DNA of 64,000 nucleotides from Loktanella sp. D2R18 (GTDB taxonomy: Bacteria; Pseudomonadota; Alphaproteobacteria; Rhodobacterales; Rhodobacteraceae): NCBI RefSeq assembly GCF_003318235.1, contig NZ_QOCG01000006.1, positions 362,965-426,964 on the forward strand. Direction: 5' to 3'. Below the pieces are notes generated by a model. The model worked only from the letters and a program-made list of their open reading frames with translations, was not told where the DNA came from and made no database searches. How positions within the stretch are numbered: the first letter of the stretch is position 1; each line of letters starts with the position of its first letter. Made by a program: the position numbers and the translations under genes. Shown in pieces: positions 17,467 to 26,597 of this stretch.

Positions 17467-19209
17467 CTACCAGCAGCTGACCAATACGGTGATATCGGCG
17501 GCGTTGCGGGTCATCTGTACTGGGCTGATCTCTGCTACTGTATCGCTCATCGTCGCGGGGATGGCATGTGTTTCCATCAGTGCAACGATTTGTGTTGCAT
17601 CAAGTGAAAAGTTGACCTCGGCGGGCAGAACTTGTGAATTGCCATCGATCCGTGGCAACAGCATACCAATCACAGCGCCGGATTTATTGAACACGGGGCC
17701 CCCCGCATCGCTTGGCTGGGGCAAGATAGACAGACGTCCCAACCGATCATCGCCGGTCAGGCTGCGAATATCGATGACCTGCCCAAACGTGAGGGTTGGC
17801 GCGCTCAGCACACCGTCATAGGGGTAGCCCCCAACGACAACCTGATCCTGAAGGCGTGGCGTGGTGGTTTGGAAAGCGGCCAAGCCGTGTGGAGCGATTT
17901 CTGTGGTCGGGCGCAAAAGAGCCACACCCAGCTCTGCATCACTTGCGATCACTTCGGCATCCGTTTCGCGGTCAATTGTAATGCGGTCACATTGCGCAAT
18001 GACTTCGGGTGTCGTTGCGACAACGCCGTCTTGGGAAACATAGAAACCAGAGCGCGACAATGTCGGTTGGCGTACGGTAAGGCCAGAGACCAAATCGATG
18101 GATTGATCTTCGCCAGGGGGGACGATCGCCGGATCAAGCGTGCCATCAAGACGTTCAAAGCTGGCTTTCATGATGTCGAGCACACGGGTCCGGCGCGCGT
18201 CATCGCCCGCAGGCCATACGAGCGTAAACCCTTTGATATCGTTGCCTTCTAGGCTGACCGAAGTATAGGAATGCAGTTCATCGCTGATGCCTTCGATCTC
18301 AAATCCGGTGCTTGTTAGGTTGCGTGGACCCTCTGTTGGCACGATATCAAGCACCTGCATAATTTCATACAGACCCACGAGGCGGCCCGCGTCGCCCGAT
18401 TGCGAAATGAACAACACCTGGGCTTGGGGCTCGGCGACACTGGGGTCAAACCGCACGAAAGGCGGTTTATATTCGGTAAAGGCAACAAGCCCTGTCGGGA
18501 TTTGCATCTGGATGCCAGAAGCGTCGTCGCGCACAAGCCGCAAGTCGGTACCTTCAAGCACGCTATTGTATTGCTCAAACAATTTGGCCCGCTGACGGGT
18601 GGTCAGAACCCCAGTAGGTTCTTCATTGTTCGCAGCCTGCCAAGCTTGCATCGCCGCGCGGGTGCCACGCCCAAATGATCCATCAATGGCTGCATTATAA
18701 TGCCCAGCCCAGCGGAGCGCGACTTGCAGTTCCTCTTTCGCGGGGCGGTCAAGCGCTGATTCACTTGCGCGGGCCTCAGCGACGGTTTCGCCACTTGGCG
18801 CGGCCGGCGGTGTCGGCGCGGCAATCTGCGTGACCGGATCTACAGTTTCTGAGGGGGTACCGGGCAGCTGTGCTGGCTCTGGCGCGCGCCCCCCAACGGG
18901 CCAATATTGCTGCTGAAAACGGCGTCCGTCTTTGACAAAACTATCGCTTGGAATCACGCGCAGGCGTAGCAGAGTTTCTAATGCGGTTTCTGCGTTCGAT
19001 TCTGTGTAGGGGCCGATAAAGATACCGTAGAACCCGTCACCCAAGTAAAAGCCGTGCACATCGTCGAGGGTGCTTGCATATTCACGTGCGCGGGTTTGTG
19101 CGCTGGTCAATGCGGTTTGGGCTTCGACTTGAACCCAGAAATGTTCTTGTGCCGCCGCTGAAACCGTCGAAACGCTCAATAGGACAAACGCTGCAATTAC
19201 TTTGATCAT
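17467..19209 (-). CDS. Secreted SPOR/peptidoglycan-binding protein with degenerate trypsin-like domain
   Basis: The 580-residue product begins with a Sec signal peptide (IKVIAAFVLLSVSTVSAAAQ). A SPOR-like region (about 22-105), a Pro/Ala linker, a PG_binding_1 domain (about 165-215, with YNAAIDGSFGRGTRAAMQAW), a middle domain and a C-terminal trypsin-like beta-barrel (about 385-545) follow. The barrel has lost the triad: the usual TxAHV histidine region reads VVATTPEVIAQC, the Asp region reads DAELGVALL, and the serine loop reads PSDAGGP with Ala502 in place of Ser. It is therefore likely a cell-wall-associated binding or scaffold protein, not a protease. Start chosen at ATG 19209 after CGGAG. 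Single gene. Confidence 0.85.
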   Translation of the reverse strand: MIKVIAAFVLLSVSTVSAAAQEHFWVQVEAQTALTSAQTRAREYASTLDDVHGFYLGDGFYGIFIGPYTESNAETALETLLRLRVIPSDSFVKDGRRFQQQYWPVGGRAPEPAQLPGTPSETVDPVTQIAAPTPPAAPSGETVAEARASESALDRPAKEELQVALRWAGHYNAAIDGSFGRGTRAAMQAWQAANNEEPTGVLTTRQRAKLFEQYNSVLEGTDLRLVRDDASGIQMQIPTGLVAFTEYKPPFVRFDPSVAEPQAQVLFISQSGDAGRLVGLYEIMQVLDIVPTEGPRNLTSTGFEIEGISDELHSYTSVSLEGNDIKGFTLVWPAGDDARRTRVLDIMKASFERLDGTLDPAIVPPGEDQSIDLVSGLTVRQPTLSRSGFYVSQDGVVATTPEVIAQCDRITIDRETDAEVIASDAELGVALLRPTTEIAPHGLAAFQTTTPRLQDQVVVGGYPYDGVLSAPTLTFGQVIDIRSLTGDDRLGRLSILPQPSDAGGPVFNKSGAVIGMLLPRIDGNSQVLPAEVNFSLDATQIVALMETHAIPATMSDTVAEISPVQMTRNAADITVLVSCW

Positions 19210-19386
19210 TTCAACTCCGAAGGCATTTTTAGTCACAACACACCATCACTGGCGCGGGATTGTGTCGGACGCAAGACTTGCTGCCACAGTTTTTACACAT
19301 TCCGAACATTTTTTGACAAGCCGTTGCCCAATTGACCCTTTGGGCACAGCAGCCTATTGAACACATAATTGTAGATGAGGGTCATC

Positions 19387-20307
19387 ATGGCAGACAAACC
19401 ACGCAGTTTTCAGGAAATCATCCTGCGGCTTCAAACTTATTGGGCCAGCAAAGGCTGTGCCATTTTGCAACCCTATGACATGGAAGTCGGCGCAGGCACG
19501 TTTCACCCTGCCACAACCCTGCGCGCGCTTGGGTCCAAAGCATGGGCCGCCGCCTATGTGCAGCCGTCACGCCGCCCAACCGATGGCCGTTATGGTGAAA
19601 ACCCGAACCGTTTGCAGCACTACTACCAATATCAGGTCCTGATCAAACCCAGCCCGCCGGATCTACAGGAGCTCTACCTCGGATCGCTCAAGGCGATCGG
19701 CATCGACGCATCCCTGCACGACATCCGTTTTGTCGAAGACGATTGGGAAAGCCCGACACTTGGCGCGTGGGGGCTTGGTTGGGAAGTCTGGTGCGATGGA
19801 ATGGAAGTCTCGCAATTCACCTATTTTCAACAGGTTGGCGGCTATGACTGCAAACCTGTATCCGGTGAATTGACCTACGGGCTGGAACGGCTCGCGATGT
19901 ATATCTTGGGCGTGGATCACGTGATGGATATGCCATTCAATGACCCGCAATCACCCAGCCCGCTGACCTACCGCGATGTGTTCAAACAGACCGAGGAAGA
20001 ATACGCGCGCTGGAATTTTGACGTGGCTGACACGGATATCCTGCTGCAACATTTCAAAGATGCCGAGGCCGAATGCCAACGCATTCTTGAACAGCCAGCC
20101 GACGACCCCAAAACCGGCAAACGTATCATCATGGCCCACCCTGCCTATGATCAATGCATCAAAGCCAGCCATTTGTTTAACCTGCTCGACGCACGCGGCG
20201 TGATCTCTGTGACCGAACGCCAAGCCTATATCGGCCGCGTGCGTGCGCTGGCCAAACAATGCGCCGATGCCTTCGTGCAAACCGAAGCCGGCGGGGCGGC
20301 AGCCTAA
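19387..20307 (+). CDS. glyQ: Glycyl-tRNA synthetase alpha subunit
   Basis: GlyQ is the catalytic class II core of the heterotetrameric alpha2beta2 glycyl-tRNA synthetase. The 306-residue product shows the family blocks [39 protein letters not shown] (class II motif 2 region), [18 protein letters not shown] and GLERLAMY (motif 3). GAGGG at 19377-19381 sits five bases before ATG 19387; the upstream ATG at 19375 overlaps it. The stop overlaps the next start by one base (TAATG), so translation of the following gene is probably coupled. Confidence 0.97.
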   Translation: MADKPRSFQEIILRLQTYWASKGCAILQPYDMEVGAGTFHPATTLRALGSKAWAAAYVQPSRRPTDGRYGENPNRLQHYYQYQVLIKPSPPDLQELYLGSLKAIGIDASLHDIRFVEDDWESPTLGAWGLGWEVWCDGMEVSQFTYFQQVGGYDCKPVSGELTYGLERLAMYILGVDHVMDMPFNDPQSPSPLTYRDVFKQTEEEYARWNFDVADTDILLQHFKDAEAECQRILEQPADDPKTGKRIIMAHPAYDQCIKASHLFNLLDARGVISVTERQAYIGRVRALAKQCADAFVQTEAGGAAA

Positions 20308-20831
20308 TGTCCGGCGCTCGTATCGCAATTGTGGGGATTATCATGACAGCACTGATCGCGGGTGCCGCGCTTTATTACCTTCAGGTCTATGCTTATTATG
20401 TCGAGGTCGGCGCTGCGGATGCGCAGGTTGAACTGACCTCTGTTGTCACAGGCGAGGCAGAGCCGATCATCTACGATAGCTTTGATGCCATCGATTCTGA
20501 TAGCAGTCCAATCCGGTACCGTGCGTGTTTCACCACGGCCCTGAGCCAAGCCATGCTGACAGAAACCTATGTCATCGCGGATGATGCGGAACCGCGTGTT
20601 GCGCCCGGTTGGTTCGACTGCTTTGACGCTGACCAAATCGGCGCGGACCTTGAAACCGGGGATGCGATTGCGTTTCTGGGGACCGAAAACATCCACTACG
20701 GGATTGACCGCATTGTTGCCGTCTACCCCGATGGCCGCGCCTATGCGTGGCACGAAATCAATGAATGTGGCGCGGTCGTCTTTGACGGCAACCCAGCCCC
20801 AGAAACCTGCCCACCCGAAAGCCAGAACTGA
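20307..20831 (+). CDS. Single-pass membrane protein encoded between glyQ and glyS
   Basis: The 174-residue product has an N-terminal membrane anchor (IAIVGIIMTALIAGAALYYL) and a mostly acidic periplasmic domain with several cysteines (YRACFTT, WFDCFDA, INECGAVV, ETCPPE) that could form disulfides. I believe it corresponds to a Rhodobacterales-specific domain family (DUF6446), but cannot check. It overlaps glyQ and glyS by one base on each side, so the three genes are almost certainly co-translated from one message. Nothing in it suggests a role in tRNA charging; the linkage may be only transcriptional. Confidence 0.82.
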   Translation: MSGARIAIVGIIMTALIAGAALYYLQVYAYYVEVGAADAQVELTSVVTGEAEPIIYDSFDAIDSDSSPIRYRACFTTALSQAMLTETYVIADDAEPRVAPGWFDCFDADQIGADLETGDAIAFLGTENIHYGIDRIVAVYPDGRAYAWHEINECGAVVFDGNPAPETCPPESQN

Positions 20832-23011
20832 TGCCTGATCTGCTGATTGAACTCTTCTCCGAAGAAATCCCAGCCCGTATGCAAACGCGTGCGGCCGATG
20901 ATCTGAAAAAACTGGTGACGGATGGTCTGGTCGAGGCTGGCTTAACCTATGCAGGCGCTGCGGCGTTTTCGACACCACGCCGCTTGGCGATGTCGCTTGA
21001 TGGGCTGTCCGCCGAAAGCAAAGCCACCCGTGAAGAACGTAAAGGACCCAAGGTCGGCGCGCCTGACAAAGCGATCGATGGGTTTTTGCGCGGGGCAGGG
21101 GTGACACGCGAAGACCTGGAAATCCGCGACGATAAAAAGGGTCAAGTGTACTTTGCCGTGATCGAAAAGCCGGGGCGTCTGGCCGCCGATATCATCGCCG
21201 AAGTGCTTGAAAAAACGATCCGCAATTTCCCATGGCCGAAATCCATGCGCTGGGGCGACGGCCCGCTGAAATGGGTGCGTCCCTTACATTCCATCATCTG
21301 TATCCTGTCGGACGAGGCAGGCGCGCAGGTCGTGCCAGTGGATATCGACGGAATTGCGTCGGGCGACAGCACGCGCGGGCATCGTTTCCTTGCGCCGGAT
21401 GCGTTTAGCGTCACCGGATTTGACGACTACGAGGCGAAGTTGAAACGCGCCCATGTAATCCTGCGCGCCGATGAACGTGCGGAACTCATCTGGCATGATG
21501 CCACAAACCAAGCCTTTGCGCTGGGGCTTGAAGTGGTCGAGGATCGCGGATTGTTGGCAGAGGTTGCCGGGCTGGTCGAATGGCCTGTTGTTCTGTTAGG
21601 GCAGATCGCTGATGACTTCCTTGGCCTGCCGCCCGAGGTGCTGCAAACATCGATGAAAGAGCACCAAAAATTCTTTTCCGTGCGCAATCCCAAAACCAAC
21701 CGGATTGAACGGTTTGTGACCGTCGCCAACATGGAAACCGCCGATCATGGCGCGACCATTTTGGCGGGGAACCAAAAGGTGCTGTTCGCCCGTTTGGCGG
21801 ATGCGAAATTCTTTTGGGAAAATGATTTGCGTGTGGCAAAGGCGGGGATGGACCCATGGCTGGATAGCCTGTCCAACGTGACCTTCCACAACAAACTGGG
21901 CAGCCAGAAAGACAGGATTGAGCGCATCGCAGCACTGGCCCGTGAAATCGCACCTGCGGTTGGCGCAGACCCAGAATTGGCCGAACAAGCCGCACGCGTG
22001 GCTAAGGCCGACCTGTCGTCTGAAATGGTATATGAATTCCCTGAACTGCAAGGGTTGATGGGCCGCTACTACGCAACCGAGGCCGGGCTGGACACATCCG
22101 TCGCCGCCGCCTGCCAAGAACACTATTCGCCGCTCGGCCCATCTGATGATGTGCCAACCGCGCCCGTATCCGTAGCCGTAGCGCTGGCCGATAAAATCGA
22201 CACGCTGACCGGGTTCTGGGCGATTGACGAGAAGCCGACAGGATCAAAAGACCCATTCGCGCTGCGCAGGGCTGCGTTGGGGGTTATTCGGTTGGTGTTG
22301 GAAAACAACGTTACCTTGTCTCTGTTGGACGCAATGAGCAACCAGTACATGCGAGAGGTACGTCCAAATATGGGCGATGGGTGGACTTGCTTCGCCGAGG
22401 TTTGGCAGCGCACAACTGATGCGAGCATTGACGTTGATGGTGAACGCCGAAACGTTTTCTGGGAAGAAAGAAGCCTTGCGCTAGGGTCTAATCTCCTCTC
22501 TTTCTTCCACGACCGCTTGAAAGTATTCCTCAAAGACAAGGGTATCCGTCACGATATCATTGACGCATGCATTGCTATGGACGGCGATGATAATTTGACG
22601 CTCTTGGTCAAACGGGCAGAGGCTTTGGCGGAAACATTGGCCACGGATGACGGTGAAAACCTTATTCAGGGGTTCAAACGCGCCAATAACATCCTGACGC
22701 AGGCCGAAGAAAAAGACGGTGTTGAATATTCCTATGGCGCCGACATCAAATTCGCCGAAGATGACGTCGAAAAGGCGTTGTTTGCGGCGCTTGATGCGGC
22801 AGATGCAAAGATCGCGCCTGCGATGGCTGCTGAAGATTTCAGCACTGCGATGGCCGCGATGGCGGCAATTCGTCCCGCTGTTGATGCGTTCTTTACCGAT
22901 GTGCAGGTAAATGCCGATAGCCAAGTGCTGCGCCGAAACCGGCTTAACCTTTTGTCACGCATCAGAAATCTGTGCCTGTCTGTCGCCGATCTGACCAAGA
23001 TCGACGGCTAG
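20831..23011 (+). CDS. glyS: Glycyl-tRNA synthetase beta subunit
   Basis: GlyS supplies tRNA recognition for the alpha2beta2 glycyl-tRNA synthetase. The 726-residue protein starts with the typical LLIELFSEEIPARMQ and contains STPRRLAM, the HD-like segment SSEMVYEFPELQGLMGRYY, LADKIDTLTGFW and DPFALRRAALGVIR; the C-terminal anticodon-binding-like domain ends near RIRNLCLSVADLTKI. The start overlaps the stop of the preceding gene by one base (TGATG). Length is normal for the separate beta subunit. Confidence 0.97.
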   Translation: MPDLLIELFSEEIPARMQTRAADDLKKLVTDGLVEAGLTYAGAAAFSTPRRLAMSLDGLSAESKATREERKGPKVGAPDKAIDGFLRGAGVTREDLEIRDDKKGQVYFAVIEKPGRLAADIIAEVLEKTIRNFPWPKSMRWGDGPLKWVRPLHSIICILSDEAGAQVVPVDIDGIASGDSTRGHRFLAPDAFSVTGFDDYEAKLKRAHVILRADERAELIWHDATNQAFALGLEVVEDRGLLAEVAGLVEWPVVLLGQIADDFLGLPPEVLQTSMKEHQKFFSVRNPKTNRIERFVTVANMETADHGATILAGNQKVLFARLADAKFFWENDLRVAKAGMDPWLDSLSNVTFHNKLGSQKDRIERIAALAREIAPAVGADPELAEQAARVAKADLSSEMVYEFPELQGLMGRYYATEAGLDTSVAAACQEHYSPLGPSDDVPTAPVSVAVALADKIDTLTGFWAIDEKPTGSKDPFALRRAALGVIRLVLENNVTLSLLDAMSNQYMREVRPNMGDGWTCFAEVWQRTTDASIDVDGERRNVFWEERSLALGSNLLSFFHDRLKVFLKDKGIRHDIIDACIAMDGDDNLTLLVKRAEALAETLATDDGENLIQGFKRANNILTQAEEKDGVEYSYGADIKFAEDDVEKALFAALDAADAKIAPAMAAEDFSTAMAAMAAIRPAVDAFFTDVQVNADSQVLRRNRLNLLSRIRNLCLSVADLTKIDG

Positions 23012-23090
23012 TCACAAGACTGTTAAGTTTCCTTTGCTTAATAGGTAGGCAATCCTTTATGCTGCACCGACAGTATAGAGGTTCGCCGCA

Positions 23091-25652
23091 GTGCAGCATA
23101 TGACGGAAATTCAGCCACTCACCTTGATCACGCCCACGGCAGCAATGTTGGCGGATGTGCATGGTGGGCGTGCGAAATGTCTGCAACGGCTGATCCGTTT
23201 GGATATGCCGGTGCCGATGACTGTGGCGCTGTCCTTTGATGCGGTGCGCGACATCGCCGTTGGGCAGATGCCGGATATGGCGGCGCTGATTGCCCCGTTT
23301 GGTGAAAATCCGCTTTTGTCGGTGCGCCCATCCAGCCTTGATCCTGATTGGGGCGGGCCGGGTGCGATGCTGCATGTTGGTATGAATGATGCGCGCCACG
23401 CGGAATTGGTCGAACAGCTTGGCGAAGCCGAAGCGACCAAGATTTATCTGCGATTTGTGCAGGCCTATGCAGTGCATGTGGCGCGGCTTGATCCAGACGA
23501 ATTTTATCTGCCGGATGTCGCGGATGCTGCCAGTCTTAAGGCGATGCTGGCCACCTATGAATTCGAAACAGACGAGGTGTTCCCCCAAGACGTCGGCGTG
23601 CAATTGGCCGAGGTTTTGCGATCAATGGCACGCGCATGGGATGGCACAACGGCGCGATTGCTGCGTCAGGCGAAGGGCGCGCCTATTGATGCGGGGCTGG
23701 GCCTTGTGGTGCAGGCGATGGCCTTGGGGGTTGGGCCGGACGAAAGCGGCTCTGGCGAGATTGAATATGTTGATGATCAATCTGGTTTGCCGCGCGTGCG
23801 AGGCCGGTACCTGCCTCAAAGCAACGGCAGGCCAGGCCTGCGCGAGGCGGACGGCGCGATTTATCTGTGCAAAGATGGGCGCGGCCCATCGCTCGAGGAA
23901 CGCTGCCCTGCGGTATTCGCCCAATTGTTGGCGTATGGGGCTTTGGCCCGCCAAAGGCTACGCGAGGAAATGCAGATTAAATTCACACTAAGCCGTGGAG
24001 AGCTGTTTATTCTCGATGCGATCCGTGTGCAGCGGTCGTCGCGTGCCTCTGTGCGGATTGCCGTTGCCTTGGCTCAGGATGGTATTATTCCCCGTGAAGA
24101 GGCCGTGATGCGCGTTGAACCCGCAGCCCTTTCAGAATTGCTGCACCGTCAGGTCGACCCAAACGCCAAACGCGATTTGATCGTGCGCGGCATTGCCGCC
24201 AGTCCGGGGGCTGCGTCGGGGCGTATTGTCTTAACTGCCGCTGAAGCCCAAGCAAGTGCGGCACGTGGTGAAGCCTGCGTGCTGGTGCGCCGTGAAACCA
24301 CCCCCGAAGATATTCGCGGCATGCATGCGGCGCAGGCTGTGCTGACCATGCGTGGCGGTGTGACCAGCCACGCGGCGGTGATCGGGCGCGGTTTGGGGCT
24401 GCCGTGCGTTGTGGGCGCCTTTGATCTGACGATTGACTGGAAGAAATCTGTGATCAGCGGCCCGGACGGGCGCAAATTTGCCAAGGGCGATGTGATCACC
24501 GTTGATGGAACCACGGGCGAAGTGCTTGCTGGCGCGCCCGCCATGCTCGAAGCTGCGCTTGATGGGGCCTTTCAGACCTTACTTGAATGGGCCGATGATT
24601 ACCGTGATATCGGCGTGCGCGCGAATGCGGATACCCCTGCCGATGCCCAAGCTGCCCAGAATTTTGCTGCCGAAGGGATCGGGCTGTGTCGCACGGAACA
24701 TATGTTCTTTGACGGGGATCGGTTGGGGGTCATGCGCGAAATGATTTTCGCCGAAAGCTCTGATGATCGGCGTGCGGTGCTTGACCGTTTGTTGCCGATG
24801 CAGCGCGGTGATTTTGAGGCTCTGTTTACGATCATGGCAGGTAAAAGCGTGTGCGTGCGCCTGTTTGACCCGCCGTTGCATGAATTCCTACCTTCGGACA
24901 AAGCTGGCCTGCGCGATTTAGCAGAACAGCTTGCGCTGCCGCTGTCGGATGTCACCGAACGGGTGAACGCGCTGTCAGAATATAACCCGATGTTGGGGAT
25001 GCGCGGCGTGCGTCTTGGCATCGCGATCCCTGAAATCTACGACATGCAGGCCCAAGCGATTTTTGAGGCGATGGTCGCGGTCGGCGAAGCAGGCGTCGAT
25101 ATTTCTGCGGAAATTATGATCCCACTTGTCAGTGCGATGCGCGAAGTGGAACTTGTGAAAACCCGTGTTGATTCCGTTGCAAATGCAGTGCTGAGCAAGA
25201 GTAAATCGGCGCTTAATTATCGCCTTGGCGTGATGGTAGAAACGCCGCGCGCGGCCTTGCGGGCGGAAGATATCGCTGAATATGCGTCATTCCTATCGTT
25301 CGGGACCAATGATCTGACTCAGATGACCTACGGCCTGTCGCGCGATGACGCTGGCCGATTCATGTCAGCCTATGTCCAGCAAGGCGTTTACGCCGAAGAC
25401 CCGTTCCACACGCTGGATGTCGAAGGTGTCGGCGAACTCGTGGCGCTGGGGGCAGAGCGGGGCCGCAAGAGCCGCAAGGATGTGACCTTGTCGATTTGTG
25501 GCGAACATGCGGGCAGTCGAACGGCAATTGCGTTTTGCCGGGAACATGCGTTTGATTATGTATCTTGTTCACCTTTCCGTGTGCCTGTCGCGCGACTCAC
25601 CGCGGCGCAGCTGGCGCTTACGGATCAACTTAATGCAAAATTAGCCAAATAA
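23091..25652 (+). CDS. PPDK-like PEP-utilising protein with degenerate ATP-grasp half
   Basis: The 853-residue protein aligns over its length with pyruvate phosphate dikinase. The central swivelling domain keeps the phosphohistidine (His427 in GGVTSHAAVIGRG), and the C-terminal PEP/pyruvate barrel keeps FGTNDLTQMTYGLSRDDAG and the catalytic cysteine (Cys803 in SICGEHAG). The N-terminal ATP-grasp half is shortened and altered: the usual GGKGANL is HGGRAKCL, and the FTRNP block reads IEYVDDQ. Thus phosphotransfer with PEP may persist while ATP/Pi use is doubtful. GTG 23091 has GAGG nine bases upstream; ATG 23100 is the alternative. It follows glyS by 79 bases on the same strand, an order I recall from roseobacters. 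Confidence 0.85.
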   Translation: MQHMTEIQPLTLITPTAAMLADVHGGRAKCLQRLIRLDMPVPMTVALSFDAVRDIAVGQMPDMAALIAPFGENPLLSVRPSSLDPDWGGPGAMLHVGMNDARHAELVEQLGEAEATKIYLRFVQAYAVHVARLDPDEFYLPDVADAASLKAMLATYEFETDEVFPQDVGVQLAEVLRSMARAWDGTTARLLRQAKGAPIDAGLGLVVQAMALGVGPDESGSGEIEYVDDQSGLPRVRGRYLPQSNGRPGLREADGAIYLCKDGRGPSLEERCPAVFAQLLAYGALARQRLREEMQIKFTLSRGELFILDAIRVQRSSRASVRIAVALAQDGIIPREEAVMRVEPAALSELLHRQVDPNAKRDLIVRGIAASPGAASGRIVLTAAEAQASAARGEACVLVRRETTPEDIRGMHAAQAVLTMRGGVTSHAAVIGRGLGLPCVVGAFDLTIDWKKSVISGPDGRKFAKGDVITVDGTTGEVLAGAPAMLEAALDGAFQTLLEWADDYRDIGVRANADTPADAQAAQNFAAEGIGLCRTEHMFFDGDRLGVMREMIFAESSDDRRAVLDRLLPMQRGDFEALFTIMAGKSVCVRLFDPPLHEFLPSDKAGLRDLAEQLALPLSDVTERVNALSEYNPMLGMRGVRLGIAIPEIYDMQAQAIFEAMVAVGEAGVDISAEIMIPLVSAMREVELVKTRVDSVANAVLSKSKSALNYRLGVMVETPRAALRAEDIAEYASFLSFGTNDLTQMTYGLSRDDAGRFMSAYVQQGVYAEDPFHTLDVEGVGELVALGAERGRKSRKDVTLSICGEHAGSRTAIAFCREHAFDYVSCSPFRVPVARLTAAQLALTDQLNAKLAK

Positions 25653-25705
25653 TGTTGTTGCATTTGCTTTGGAAATGTTCTGATATTGCGTTTAGTATCG
25701 CAAGT

Positions 25706-25728
25706 GACGCTATTCCGTGGCGTCTTTT
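25706..25728 (+). terminator. Probable terminator after the PPDK-like gene
   Basis: GACGCTA (25706-25712) pairs with TGGCGTC (25718-25724) with one wobble and a 5-base loop, followed by TTTT. It is 54 bases after the stop codon. Confidence 0.6.
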
Positions 25729-25829
25729 GTCGCGCCCCCATTTGAAGGGGTAGACGCAGCGCATTCTTTCCCCTAAAGACACCGACGCTTGCGTGGGGCT
25801 TTGCCGCGTGGTCTCCTTGGTGGGAAAAT

Positions 25830-26498
25830 ATGACGTTTCTTAAATCAGTTTGGGTCGCGGTTGTTGCAGCATCGGTTTCCTTGAGCGCGCAATCCGTATT
25901 TGCGGACGAAGTTTTGGAAAGCCGCCTCGGTGCAATTCTTGGTCAAGAGCGCGATGCGCTTTCTGTCGTCCCTGATAGCCGACTGAGCCTGCTAACGAGC
26001 CTTCCCCCAGCTGATGAACGTGGTGTACAAACCCAAACTGGCGAAATTTACAACGCTGAATATCTTGCGACGCAATCCGTAGCGAGCGGCGGCGCACAAT
26101 GGGAATGTCTGGCCGAGGCGCTTTATTTCGAAGCGCGCGGCGAAAGCGTTGAGGGGCTGTTTGCCGTTGGCGAGGTGATCTTGAACCGTGTGGATAGCAG
26201 CGCTTATCCGGGAACGCTTTGCGGTGTGATTAATCAGGGCACAGGGCGTCGTTATGCTTGCCAGTTTACCTATACCTGTGACGGGCGTGCTGAAGTGATC
26301 AGCGAACCTCGCGCTTGGGAACGCGTGGGCAAAGTTGCACGTATTTTGATTGATGGCGCGCCGCGCGTTTTGACCGGTGGTGCGACGCATTACCATACCA
26401 AAGCTGTTAGCCCATCTTGGGCACAACGTTTCCCGCGGACCGCATCAATTGGGTCGCACTACTTTTACCGTCAGCCGGTCCGGACCGCGTCGAAATAA
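25830..26498 (+). CDS. Secreted cell-wall hydrolase (SleB/Hydrolase_2 family)
   Basis: The 222-residue product has a Sec signal peptide (residues 1-25, ending SVFADE). Its C-terminal Hydrolase_2 domain is recognisable from LAEALYFEARGES (with the putative catalytic Glu), GEVILNRVDSSAYPGTLCGVI, the Cys-containing YACQFTYTCDG and GATHYHTKAV. Members of this family cleave peptidoglycan as lytic transglycosylase-like or amidase-like enzymes, the best known being spore-cortex SleB; in Gram-negative bacteria they are likely remodelling enzymes. GGTGGGA precedes the ATG. A 30-base hairpin without a T-run (26502-26533, arms CGCCA..GCCACG and CGTGGC.GGCG) follows the stop. Confidence 0.9.
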   Translation: MTFLKSVWVAVVAASVSLSAQSVFADEVLESRLGAILGQERDALSVVPDSRLSLLTSLPPADERGVQTQTGEIYNAEYLATQSVASGGAQWECLAEALYFEARGESVEGLFAVGEVILNRVDSSAYPGTLCGVINQGTGRRYACQFTYTCDGRAEVISEPRAWERVGKVARILIDGAPRVLTGGATHYHTKAVSPSWAQRFPRTASIGSHYFYRQPVRTASK

Positions 26499-26597
26499 CG
26501 TCGCCATTGCCACGGCTGGTGTCGTGGCTGGCGGTTGCCCGACCCGAATTTGATCTATATGCGATCCGCAATTGACGTTGATTGACAGGACGCGCCT

